The notes under the pieces: model-generated
Told to the model about the DNA's origin: nothing
What the model saw: only the letters and a program-made list of their open reading frames with translations
Databases searched by the model: none
Translations under genes and position numbers: made by a program
Shown: piece by piece, positions 51,382-62,159 of the stretch
Numbering within the stretch: the first letter of the stretch is position 1
How the letters are laid out: each line of letters opens with the position of its first letter
Source of the DNA: Symsagittifera roscoffensis
Taxonomy: Eukaryota > Xenacoelomorpha > Acoela > Convolutidae
DNA length: 64,000 nt
Assembly: GCF_963678635.1 (NCBI RefSeq)
Contig: NC_087062.1
Span: forward strand, 74,766,349 to 74,830,348
Direction: 5' to 3'

Positions 51382-51460
51382 GTAAGTATGAATTCAATGA
51401 ATATTATTAACTAATTAAAATATTGAAAAACTCACCATTCTTTAATCATGTTTTCTTTAG
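51382..51460 (+). other. Predicted 79-bp intron just after the last stop codon
   Basis: The donor CAG|GTAAGTATG starts three bases after the stop. The acceptor TGTTTTCTTTAG ends at 51460. Its size is like the 71-bp host intron in CHERP. Confidence 0.45.
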
Positions 51461-52930
51461 ATTTTTAGCCTTCATCCTAGATCATCTGAAACATTCACAA
51501 AAGAAAAAATAAAAAATAGCAAACTTCTTCAAAACTGTTTAAAACCCTATTAAACTTTTGCACCAACAATTAAATAAATATAATACCAATGCAGTAAATT
51601 AATTTATAAAATTTTCCCCCCAAAAGTAGTAAATCTAATTATAATGAAAATTTGTATCTTAAAATTCCCCCATAACTAGCAGTAAATTTCCAAATTCTAT
51701 GCAGTAAATTAATAAAATGCAATTGCAGTACTAACCTTTTGATATTTTCATTCATTCGCACAGAAATTCTATCCACACTCGCACAGCTCGCCCACGAAGA
51801 ATTGTTTCAAATAATGAATTTCAGTTTCAAGTTTTCACACTCAACAACTCTAACATACAATAACATGTTTCAAACTTTCCTTTAACCCGGTTGGAAAGGA
51901 ATCATATACTAAACAAAACTAACCAACGCAGCTTACTAAATACCACAAATCATAGAATAACAGCATGACTTAGAAAAGGAAACCAACGGTACCCAAACCG
52001 GATTAACCCAGTTTAAAACTGGATAATTTATTCTTTTGAAGACTATTACAAAGTCTTAGAAAGAAATAATAAAACACAAAAAAGTCGAAAGACAAACCCA
52101 TACCACAAACAAATTGCTTTTTGGAAAAAGTACATAACCAACAAGACATAAGTAAAACCACAACAAACCCAACATAAAACGTTGTCACATAACAGGACCC
52201 CTCACAAACACCGCATGAAATCATACTCCCACCCCTGGCCTAACCCACCAGGAAAGGACGTCCTGAGCATGCTCTATAGCCGGCCTAACCCACCGCGCTA
52301 CATCCACGCTTTGTGACCACACCTTTATTTTTAATAAGAGCTACTCAAGGGTGAGTAACTCTTCAAAATAACCGAACTAAAACAAAAAGCTTTTGTGAAA
52401 ACAACTAACTAAAATCATTATTAAAAAATATTAAACTAATAAAAGTTTTATAAAATGTAAAATCACATGATGCAATATATAGATCAGAATACAACACCAA
52501 GGACGAACATCAAAAGACAAGACGACCCCACTACACTCGAGAGAGAATGACCAACTACAATCGATATGCCGCTCACAATCACAACTCAAAGGATTTAGAG
52601 TACGACTTGACCTCGCAGAAAAGGACTTCATTGAACCAGACCAATGACCACCTCGATGACCCAAGTGTACGTACAGATCCGAGTAACCAGGCATCCCCTC
52701 CACGCACAATCTCCACGCCATTCCCAAGCTAAGATCAGACACAAAAGAAGTTCTCCACGAAGAACAGAAAAACCTGACATAGCCAACCATTCTGAAATCA
52801 GAATTGATTTTGTTGCAAAGAAAAAAAAAAAAAAAAAAAATATTATGATGTTCGCCAAATACCAACGTCCATCATCCACCCTTGAATTACAGAAGAACTG
52901 TTCTAAAAAACTCTGTAAAACCCGGATGGG
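51461..52930 (+). other. 3' noncoding region of the env-bearing element
   Basis: No convincing gene is present. GCAGTAAATT-type words recur several times near 51590-51735, GGCCTAACCCACC occurs twice near 52237-52290, and a run of 20 A lies at 52821-52840. A 61-codon frame at 52547-52732 exists but has no supporting features. Confidence 0.5.
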
Positions 52931-53338
52931 TGGAACCTGATCTAAACTATATTTTATGATTGGATAAATTAAATGTTTTACCAATGTAAAGTATTTAATA
53001 TTAACCAATCATGATCCATCTAACTAACAACCCACTTATTTGTAAGTGCTGAAGTTACTTGTAATTTCAGCACCAGAGAGATTTGAATTTAACTTAGAAA
53101 TTAGTTGGACTCTCCCGAGCACTTCAGCAGCCGCAATAAACCAGTATACCCTAGATCTATTGAGCCTAGCAGAGACTAGTTAAACAACCTGAGACTAGAT
53201 AGTATAAGAGTAAGATTAGGATCGGTATTAGACTAAGAAGTTGCACGAATCTATCCGGCCGAAAATAAGATAGCGTGACGAGCAGACGGTGTACCCTATC
53301 CGAAATTACTCTATGAGTTACACTTCGGTCCTAACTCA
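52931..53338 (+). repeat. 3' LTR, 408 bp
   Basis: Same start, end and length as the 5' LTR, with AATAAA at 53135-53140. The bases just before it (GGATGGG, 52924-52930) are the only purine-rich candidate for a polypurine tract and make a weak one. Confidence 0.95.
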
Positions 53339-53342
53339 TAAG
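53339..53342. other. Target site duplication TAAG, right copy
   Basis: TAAG directly follows the final CA of the 3' LTR. Removing the element and one TAAG leaves a continuous endonuclease-like sequence. Confidence 0.85.
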
Positions 53343-55625
53343 GCACAATCAGGAAATGAAATTGATCTTTTAATTGCTCCCTATTCAGGTGAAAATCCTT
53401 CGGTATCGGTTTCTGAAATAATTAACTCTGATCTTAAATTAGTTGAGTTTGAACTAGACTTCGTGAAGGATAAAGCCATGGTTAAGAAACATTCTTTCAG
53501 AAAATGGAAAGACACAAATATGGAAGCGCCCAAATTGGAAATCGAATTAACTCTGGATTTGAGCATCGGATTGATTGATCTACAGCGCAAGCTCTTACTC
53601 ATTAGTGCAGACATCTGAAACAGTGCTAAAAGATAACATTGATATTTTTGTACCAGGAAGAATCAGGATGAAACAATTGAGAGAATGTTTTCGCCGATGA
53701 TGAAATGCAGTTTGAAAAACGGAAGAAACAAAAATTCATGAGAAAATATAAGAAGTCCAAGAACCACCAAGATCTTATTTTGCTCAGAAAACAAATTTTT
53801 TCATTACAAGGTACTCAATAGAAGAAAAAAGCAATAATTTCAGAAATGAACTTAGTAGACGGAATCAAAATAAAATTAAGTTCAAAGCGCTGAATTATTT
53901 GCTAAGAAAAACAATTGACTTTCCAGACTTGAAGCTTGATACGAAAGAACTCGCCGATGCACTAAATGAATTTTTTCAAGAGAAATTTTGGCTAATTGTA
54001 TCATCTTTTGAGAATACAGATCAAGATTTTTATCGAAATCATGCTCACTCGGACCTAACTCTTGACAAGTTAGAAATGCCTTCCAATGATGTTTTCTGTT
54101 AGATGATAAATGAGATATCTTCGGCAACCTCGCCAAATGACATTAGAATTACGGATAGAATTAAAGAATAATCGAACAGCTTGATCAAACCACCATTCTT
54201 TTTAATTGTTAACAAAAGCTTGGATGGGATTGTGTTTCCAAATAATCTTAAAGAAGGAATTATCTGAAAGAAGGAATCTGAAATAATTAAATAGAAACAA
54301 CCTGAATTCCTATCGTCCTGCAACGAATATTAAATTCTCAAAACCAATCGAAAAGATTATTTTAAATAAGCTAATTGAGCATCTAGAGTCGAACGACTTT
54401 TTTTATCCGAATCAGTTTGCATACAGGAAAGGACATTCTTCGGAAACAGCGATAATCAAAACGTCAAGTTGAATCTGTCGTTTGAGAAGAGAACTTCCAT
54501 AATATTGTTTTTTCTCGATTTATCGGCTGCCTTTGATATAATTGATTATAAACTTTAACGATGATACTTAAAAAGCACGTTAGAATAGTATGAGATGCAG
54601 CAAAAATGATGCAGTCATGCCTTAGCGGAAGAAAACAATGTGGTAAAGTTAACGGGGCTCGATCAGAACAACTCATAGTTAAAACTGGTATACCACAGGG
54701 CTCTTTGTTGGGGCCGACATTATTTAGTGTGTATCTTAATCCCCTTGGAAATCTTATAGAAAGTCTCTCAATGAGTTTTTAAGTATTTGCGGATGATACA
54801 GTGATCTACTTCAGAATGGGCAACATCCATAATGATCGTGCAGAGATTGACGAAAAAATGAACAGAATTACTGAATGGTTTGCAAGACATAAATTGAGAC
54901 TGAATGGAGGTAAACTGATTTTATGCTTCTTAATTTTCAAGGAAATTCAGATGAAAGTGTTTTCAATATTGATGATCAAAATGTTTTTTACCTGAAGAAG
55001 CAATTTTCATTAGTATGCAGTGCATCGTTTGGCTGTTTGAAGAAGCTTTATAACATTAGGAAGTATCTGAGCTTTGAGGACAGCTCTAAGCTTGCTCGCA
55101 TTTTGATCAACAGTCGCCTTGATAACTGGAATTCAACATACAGTATATTTGCCAGAAGACAAAATTTACAGACTTAAGAAGGTGAAAAATGCTTTATTTT
55201 TGGCTGCCATAAAGCCTCGTCAATCAGGCTATTTCTACAAGATCTTCACTGGCTACCACTCTTGTAAATAGATTACAAAATCCTACTGTTCGTTCATAAA
55301 GCAATATTTAATCCACGTCTGGTGCTAAAAATCCTAATGTTCGTTCATAAAGCAATATACAATCCACGTCTGGTGCTAATTTTCCAACCCGTCCGTAAGG
55401 CTGGAAAACAGCCTGAAATGCGCTGAGAAACACTGTTCTTCAAATCCTAAACTGCGCGTCGATCTTTTGCGTTCTACGGACCATGCTGTTGGAATCGTTT
55501 ACCACTTGACTGAAAAATACACCCAATAATTTTGAAAAATTTGAAAACTTGGCTGTTCAGCAAACAGTTTTGTCTAAATTAAAACAACAGTGGCTTTCTG
55601 CCCTGTTGGGGCTTAACTTGAGGAA
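53343..55625 (+). mobile_element. LINE relic, 3' part: end of endonuclease and reverse transcriptase
   Basis: The endonuclease continues with AQSGNEIDLLIAPYS at the insertion point. The RT follows: KPIEKIILNKLIEHLESNDF with FAYRKGHSSETA near 54340-54465, then FFLDLSAAFDIIDY, then GIPQGSLLGPTLF, and the catalytic FADDT box near 54785. The C-terminal region ends near 55.6 kb. Many stops and frameshifts are present. Near 55280-55380 a 51-bp segment is duplicated in tandem. Confidence 0.75.
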
Positions 55626-55669
55626 GCTTAACGTATTCTTTTAAGGTGTTTCTGCTATGAGCTGTAGTG

Positions 55670-56595
55670 ACGTACCCATTCGAGGTTCAATTTCATCTGC
55701 TCATAGAAGAAGGATTTTTCGGAAATTAAAGATTGAAGTTGTTTGAGAAACTGACAAGGAAACAATTAATTTCAGATATCTATATCATGCTTTCAAGGAA
55801 AGATGCAATAATTGAGAATCTGCGAACGAAAAATTGTATAGGAAGAGAAAGTTTCACACCATACAGAGCATGAGTGGCCCCTGAGTTGAAAACATCTTTT
55901 CTGCAAGCTGTTGTAAGTGATTCAATTGTGAAGGGCTGTTATTTGAAAGATACAAGTGTGATGTCCTGTCCCGGAGCTGGTCTTAACCTTTTAGCCAGTC
56001 AGAATATTATGATTGACCTGAAAAGCAAAAAATGTTGAAAGAGTTGCAATAAAGGGAGGAACAAATGATCTAGTTGAGCGGGATAGCTCTGATGGGAGTT
56101 TGTATGATAAAGAAGAGAAAATGAAGAAACTGGTAACATTATATAAGAATGAACACTTCTAAGTTGTTGTGGTGAAAATAAATAGACGGTCTGGAAAAAA
56201 AGACGTAAAAGCGTTGAACAAAATGTACAAAAAACTCGCAAGAGAGCTTGAAATTGCCTGAAGTTTGGAATGAGTTTCTTATCCCCGGATGGTTTGCACG
56301 CGAACCGGAAAAAAGTACTCGCATTGAGCAAAGATCATTATTTGGCTCCTAAGCTCCTCTGCTAATGTACCCATTCGAGGGTCGACTTGCAGATGAGTGA
56401 AAGATCTCTCATGTTTTTAACTGGCTCGAGTCTTTTATTGTGATGGTTATACGATCAAGTGCAATGTAAGAAAGAAACGATTGGAAGCAACGCGAACCCA
56501 CAAAGTATGAGAAACAACCGACGAAACCACCAAAATAGAAACTCGAAAACGTCTCAACTAACACCTCTGAGAACAATAAGGTGTCTAAATAAAGA
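55670..56595 (+). pseudogene. Relic with SGNH-hydrolase motifs, probably a LINE ORF1 fragment
   Basis: Reading the + strand through stops shows VVSDSIVKG followed by SCPGAGLNLL and, about 30 residues later, KGGTNDLVERDSS. These resemble block I (GDS, here SDS) and block III (GTND) of SGNH hydrolases. An untranslated tail follows and ends in AATAAAG directly before an ATG microsatellite, as at the 3' end of many LINEs. The word TACCCATTCGAGG occurs near both ends (55675 and 56369). It is heavily decayed. Confidence 0.4.
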
Positions 56596-56680
56596 ATGAT
56601 GATGATGATGATGATGGTAATGGTGATGGTGATGGTGATGATGATGGTGATGATGATGATGGTGATGGTGATGATGATGG

Positions 56681-56728
<48 letters not shown>
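56596..56728 (+). repeat. (ATG)n microsatellite with ATGGTG variants
   Basis: Imperfect trinucleotide repeat of about 133 bp, placed at the 3' end of the preceding relic. Confidence 0.95.
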
Positions 56729-56730
<2 letters not shown>

Positions 56731-56911
56731 TAAAAACTGTGTGTGTAAATCAATAAGAGAAGAGGGTCTGAAAAAGATCCTTGATGTACACGTACACCTG
56801 TCGTGATCGGTAGCCAAACACATGATTTTTTCACACAAGCAAATACCTGCTAGATATGTTTTCAAACGATCTGTGGCAATTTTCAACTTTTTCTATCGCG
56901 AACTTGACATA

Positions 56912-57258
56912 CAGCTTATACCTCGAAAAAACGCCAGGCTGACATAGTGAAAAAGTGAATTGGTCCGGGGTCAAAGGCGTCGTAACTGATTTGACGACAC
57001 AGACATGGGCGCTAATTCACGAAAATTTGTCAGTTTTTATAGACAACATAAACTAGCTCCTCCAGCAAGTGTTATAGAAAACTGACTGCTTCAATCCATG
57101 CACAAAATTCTCATAAGCACTTATTTGGACTCTAAAAACTGACAAATATTCTTGATTAGCGCCCATGTCTATGTCAAATCAGTTCCGATCATTTTTTGAC
57201 CCCGGAGCAAGTCACTTTTTCACCCAGTCAGTATGTCGCTTTTCCGCAGGCTAAAGAG
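56912..57258. mobile_element. Short non-autonomous element with long terminal inverted repeats
   Basis: The left arm (about 56912-57042) and right arm (about 57135-57258) are inverted copies at roughly 80 percent identity by eye. Shared words are GTGAAAAAGTGA, TCCGGGGTCAAA, AACTGATTTGAC, GACATGGGCGCTAAT and TTTGTCAGTTTTTA. No ORF is present. This is the layout of a MITE. The exact ends and target duplication are unclear. Confidence 0.6.
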
Positions 57259-57692
57259 TAAGCCAATTTAGCATTGTCCCATAGAACCAATTTGAGCCCA
57301 TAGATTCACTTTTTTTATGTTGTTTGCGAGGATGTTTTCATATCATGAACACTTCTGAAACTTAGGATATACTGACTATTTTACACCTTCGCAGCAAGAT
57401 TTCGCTGATTTTAACCAAGTTAAATCTTTTTAATAGTTTCACCTAGCATGTGTTAAATTTTCAACCCTATATCTTTTGTTTGCAAAAGAAAAAGACAAAA
57501 ACGCCAAGACAAAATTTCATTCCTTTACTCGTTGAAATCAAGTGTCTACTTATTTATTTTAGCGCAGTGTACCAGCATGTTTTTGTTGTTATGTGAAACT
57601 TGGTATGCGAACACTCCGATGATTATCGCACTGTCGCAATGATTAAGATAAAAATGAGTTTGAAAAATATGTGTTCAAATTTTGAGAAGACT

Positions 57693-57940
57693 GCGGTCAT
57701 CACTCACAGCATAAATTAATTTGGGTGACAGAAAATCAACTCATTAGTTAAATTTGAAAGAAGTCAGCGCAGAAATCGGATTAAAATAACATCCTCCCCC
57801 CTAAATAGACTAAGTTGCGGTCATCACTCACAGCATAAATTAATTTGGGTGACAGAAAATCAACTCATTAGTTAAATTTGAAAGAAGTCAGCGCAGAAAT
57901 CGGATTAAAATAACATCCTCCCCCCTAAATAGACTAAGTT
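57693..57940 (+). repeat. 124-bp tandem duplication, two units
   Basis: The units 57693-57816 and 57817-57940 appear identical, from GCGGTCATCACTCACAGC to CTAAATAGACTAAGTT. Confidence 0.93.
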
Positions 57941-58304
57941 GAGATCTAGTTGTTTATTTGGATCAAAATTGCTTAGCGATGTGTGTTAAGTTCTCAAGCC
58001 TGATAGCACCAGACTGGCAATAAATTAGAATGATTTAGATCTTTCGAAGTTATTATCATTTACCCACCAGTGAAAGATTTTTTATTTATTCAAGAACAAC
58101 AACAATAAGAGAGATCTGGGATTTAGTTGAAGTTTTTGTACGACCTAGCAAGTTCAGCGTTGTTTTCTTGGGGCTGGGATATTCTATTTTAGTTACATCA
58201 CCCTGAGATATAGCAATTACGGGTCATTGGATTGCGCTCAATTTTTTATTTAATTTCAAGGAGTATGTTTCTCTCCAATTTTAAATACGTGTTATTTTCT
58301 GTAG

Positions 58305-58384
58305 GAGCAGAAAGTTGAAGAAGAGCAGAGATTGAGTCAAGTTTGTCCCGAGTCAGACCTGGATCAGATAATCGCACAGTTAGA
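58305..58384 (+). CDS. BECN1: Beclin-1 coding exon 6 (coiled coil)
   Basis: The exon encodes EQKVEEEQRLSQVCPESDLD and QIIAQLE, the start of the Beclin coiled coil, and stops inside a Glu codon at a GTGAGT donor. It joins in phase to exon 5 on the left and exon 7 on the right. The coiled coil mediates Beclin homodimers and binding to ATG14 or UVRAG. Confidence 0.85.
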
Positions 58385-58574
58385 GTGAGTTTTCAAGGTT
58401 TTTAAATACCTTTTTGCATTTAATTTCAACATTCCTGATAGTTTGTCAGCCAACTGAACTTTAATTTCAACAAGTCTACTTTCTGTCTTTTAATCTTACT
58501 CGGTTTGTGTCTGAATTTTAATCTTCATCACGTACTTTTAAATCACTTTCTATCACATTTCCATTGTTCACTAA

Positions 58575-58683
58575 TGGAGGGGTCCCAGTGTCATCCGCCT
58601 CGTCAAGGCGGGCCCGGCTACGGCGAAATGGATAACATCCCCGTCCCCAACTATTGGTCCTGTATTGAATAGGGCCGGTGGCT
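58575..58683. other. GC-rich island in an AT-rich intron
   Basis: About 110 bp far richer in GC than the surroundings, with CGCC-TCGTCAA-GGCG able to form a hairpin. No ORF. It may be a fragment of a mobile element or a structured RNA. I do not recognise it. Confidence 0.35.
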
Positions 58684-58833
58684 AAAAACGCATCTCAACG
58701 TTTAATTTCAACAAGCAATTGAAAGTCGACATGCCTGGATGAATACATCAACAATTATTCAACATTCATTCCCTGAGATAGATTCCAAGATATCTTGCTT
58801 TAGAACTTATTGACAATTAAACTTCTTTCGGAT

Positions 58834-58887
58834 CTACTTAACAATTACACCTCCCACTTTCAAGAAAGGGGGGTAATTGTTAAGTAG
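58834..58887. repeat. Long palindrome
   Basis: CTACTTAACAATTAC...CCTCCC and GGGGGG.TAATTGTTAAGTAG form about 20-bp arms around a 12-nt loop. It lies midway between loosely inverted TTTAATTTCAACA-type sequences (58414-58520 and 59050-59190), so it may be the centre of a MITE. Confidence 0.6.
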
Positions 58888-61800
58888 GTTAAGTTAGTCG
58901 ATTTTTCGACCAATCAGAATGCAGCAAAATTTGAAGTTTGAATACAACGCTCTAGTGCTAGCTTACTGCTTTTAAATGAAGGGGTGACATATCTTTTTTA
59001 GATACCATAGGGAAGGCGATTGTTAATTAGATCCCTGTCGTTACTGTTATCCCATTGAAAAAAATTTCAGTTTGTTGATTTTAAAACGTATTCGTTGAAA
59101 TTGAAACTTTTTTGTTGGAATTGAATTTTAGGATTGTTGAAATAAAAGGCATGAAGTAGACACGTTGAAAATTAAATTCTGTGTCAATGAACTTACTGAA
59201 GGCTTTTTACAAGTCCTGATGTTTTTTCCGTTTTTCATTTTTTTTTTCATAAAAGTCATTGATTTTTCATTGAATTTTAGTAATTTGATTTTTGATCTTT
59301 TCAATTTCGATTCAAATTAATTTGTTAAAAGAAAATTAAATTATGCTCTCGAGTAAAGAAAGTTGAAATTGCGCGAAAAAAATTCACGAATGACTTTAAG
59401 GTTCGAAAGTTGATTTCAAATTTTGGATTTTTCAGCGAAAAATCAACTATTGATCGGATTTTAATTGGGCTAGCTTTAAGAAATAATTCGTTCATTATAA
59501 ATTTTTTGAGACCTAGTAAGTTCAACTTAATATTTTGTGTTATTGGAAATTTGAAGGTTTCAAATCGTTTTTTTTTTCGAGTTTTTAATCAGTTAGGCTA
59601 ATTGGGAGCAAATGCGTTCTGTAAAGGAAGAATGCGTTCTGTTTTCAGTTTTGTTCGAATCAGGACTTAAGGTGGCTTCAATATGATATAAGAATCACTT
59701 AGATGATTTTCGTGGCACAGAATTTCCTTTGCAAAGAAAGTAAAAAAACAAAAACAGTTCCCCCCTTTTTAACTCTAAATAACTTAACACCCTACAATTT
59801 CACTCCCTACTTTTTGTTGCCTTAGAAATTTAACATCGCTACATTTTAAAACAATTTCTATGACTTAACACCGGTTTAATCCAAAATGAAAAGAAAACTT
59901 ACTTCAAATGGGATTTCGGTAACCATCAAAGAATTAAACGAGAGAAATTTTTGCCATTTAAAGCCAGACAAATTCGCTCTACTTAATTCGCGTAAGTTTT
60001 GAACAGAAATGACCTTGCAAATGATTTCAATGAAACGTTTCAAACCAAAATGAAATGACTTGCCAATATTTTCAATGAATCATTCCAAAATTAACCAAAA
60101 ACAAGCAATATTTCAATGAACTTCAAAAGCCCGCAAATAATTAGACGTCCTTTGACAAATATGGCCTAATTTTCTAGACATTTTCAGCCGGTATAGAAAT
60201 TTTAAAAAGGTTTAACCAATGCCAAAAGCCTAAAAATCAATATTTTTTAGAATCATTCTCGAACTTAAACTTATGACCTGATCGCTTTGTCAGCTTTTTT
60301 TGAACTTTTGGCACATAAACGCAAAGCTAAAGGGTTTGCCAGCCCGTAGTCCCAGCCTAGCATCCCGAAAATTAGGGCGATTGTCCTGGGATTAAATTGC
60401 TAAGGCACGAGTCATGTTCTTGCGTTTAGTTACGTTTCCGTTTGTTTGCGTTTGCTTATCACTTGAGTAAAGTATAAAGTGACTGTCAGAATTTAATTTT
60501 TGTCAGAATTTTTACGGCAAATTGTTATGAATTAGCACAAGCAGCTTTTTTTAGTAATCGTAATGGTTAAGCGAAAAGTCTAATTGAAAATAAATTACAA
60601 ATTTGTTGATAAGAGTCTTAAGTAAATTAGGAAGCCTCCTTTTAGCATGTATAACTAAGATAAACCAAGTTTTTCATTGTGGTGCGTGCGTTAATTGCAG
60701 GATTAACTTTGTTGTGATAAGAGTTAAGATAAGGAATTCATACAGCATTAATTTTAATAGTGATGTGTTAAACTGGAAATAAGGGTTATATTGTTGTCGA
60801 TTTAAATTGTTTAGTAGTGAAATGACTAAGTGTTAAAATTTACGGTGTTAAATTGTATGTCATTAAATTGTAGGACACCACTAAAACACCCGAGAACAAA
60901 GTTTTTTTTTCGTTGACGAAACCAAAGGTAAGTTTTATGAAAAATATTCAAAATATTTTTGAATTTCAAAGAGGTTATGACGATGTTGTTTTTTTTTCTG
61001 AGTTTCGCTATAGAAAAAAGAACCATTATTAAGAATAAGTATTTTATAGTTTCCTTTTTGTTCAAGCGTTTCCAAATGTCTATGGCTAAGTTTTTCGCAA
61101 TTTCAAGACTTAGCTATAAAATGTTGTAGAAACAGCATGAGCAAGTGACGGCATTCCTTGTTCAGTACAATAGTCCAGTATGGGTAGAACGTAGACGAGA
61201 ATAAAAATGTCTGTGGGGAAATCGTTAAATTACTTGCTGAAAGTTTCGAAATAGTTGACTTTTAAAGAAGTGTCGTCAACATTTTTTTTCTTTGCTCGAA
61301 ATATTTGAAATGCCTGACCATATTGCAAGAATTTGTTGGGCTCTTATTAGCCAATCAGATTCAGCCACATTGGTTTCAATTCAAAATCACTTCGAATTCA
61401 TTTGCTCAAAGGAAGGCAAATTACGCTTTTCCATTAAGAAAGCGGAAATACAGTGTTAATTTATGTTATCCTGAGATAAACGAAAAACATTGGAACACAG
61501 AACAGAAGTTGTATAAAACTTTACAAGAATTGTTATTGTGCAATTTATTTTGCGATATTCAGAAACAAATTGTTTTAACAAAGCGTTTTAAATTTGGATT
61601 TAAGCAAAGATGTTAAGTTTTATTTAGTAAAAATGATATTTGTTGGCCATCAAGATTTGTGGAGACTTCAGGAACTTTGTAGGCTTCTTTAAGTATTTTT
61701 TCTTCATCAATAAGTTGATAGTTTTCGCGAATTCTTGATGAACTTAAAAAAGTCAAAAGGAATCTTTTTTGGTGGAATTTTTTGGTTCCGAATTTCTCAA

Positions 61801-62159
61801 AAGAAATTGCCTCATAATAGCTCCGGTAAAACTCAAAGCCACTTTTGTTCCCTTCTTTTTTTTTGCTAATCTCTTCCCAATTTGAGAAAAAGTGTGTGAA
61901 GTTTCAAAAATTGTTCGTTTTGTCCGTCTAAATCAGCACTATAGTGCGAAAAGCGTGAATGACTTATAGCTCTCACCAGCGGAATGATCAAATTACTTTT
62001 TGTACCAATTTTTTATTGTTGGGCTAGCCTAGTTTTATTTAAAAAATTATTGATTATCGAATATTCTTGAATGTAGAGCGCTTCAACGTTGTATATATTT
62101 TTCTGTTTTACTTAAATTCATTGACTGTTTGTTGGCTATGTTTTTCTTGGTTTTTCTAG

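Larger units (their letters stand above)
34493..53338 (+). mobile_element. Env-bearing Ty3/Gypsy-class LTR element, about 18.8 kb, recent insertion
   Basis: The element is bounded by two 408-bp LTRs (TG...CA) in which I see no difference, and is flanked by a 4-bp target duplication TAAG (34489-34492 and 53339-53342). Internal order on the + strand: primer site, long leader, 155-residue basic ORF, 2,740-residue Gag-Pol, two tiny membrane ORFs, an ATG-less ORF, an envelope-like ORF, a 599-residue ORF, a long 3' noncoding stretch, LTR. Integrase after RNase H places it with Ty3/Gypsy. Catalytic residues of protease, RT, RNase H and integrase all look intact. Identical LTRs and open ORFs indicate a young copy. 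It sits in the sense orientation of Beclin intron 5, inside a dead LINE. Confidence 0.93.
29393..58304 (+). other. Beclin-1 intron 5, 28.9 kb, hosting nested retroelements
   Basis: The donor is GTTAGT at 29393 and the acceptor TTATTTTCTGTAG ends at 58304. Both flanking exons end in phase 0, so skipping the whole region keeps the coiled coil in frame. From 29.4 to 33.1 kb it holds repeat copies and AT-rich DNA, and 32.1-33.1 kb shows nothing recognisable. From 33.1 to 55.6 kb it holds a LINE split by an LTR element. From 55.6 to 58.3 kb it holds a relic with SGNH motifs, a microsatellite, a short TIR element and a tandem duplication. Confidence 0.8.
58385..62159 (+). other. Beclin-1 intron 6, 3.8 kb
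   Basis: Donor GTGAGT and acceptor TTTTTCTAG. Inside are a small GC-rich island (58575-58683), a long palindrome (58834-58887) and loosely inverted TTTAATTTCAACA-type repeats around it. From about 59.2 kb to 62.1 kb it is AT-rich with no gene seen. Confidence 0.75.

Noticed and set aside
52547-52732. 61-codon frame before the 3' LTR of the env-bearing element
   Set aside because: Short, polar, no motif, and an overlapping frame is equally open. No support beyond openness.
56554-56886. Minus-strand poly-histidine ORF
   Set aside because: It is only the ATG microsatellite read on the other strand.
59760-60870. Possible inverted repeats with CTTAACACC and GGTGTTAA words
   Set aside because: Similarity is too weak and scattered by eye to define an element.
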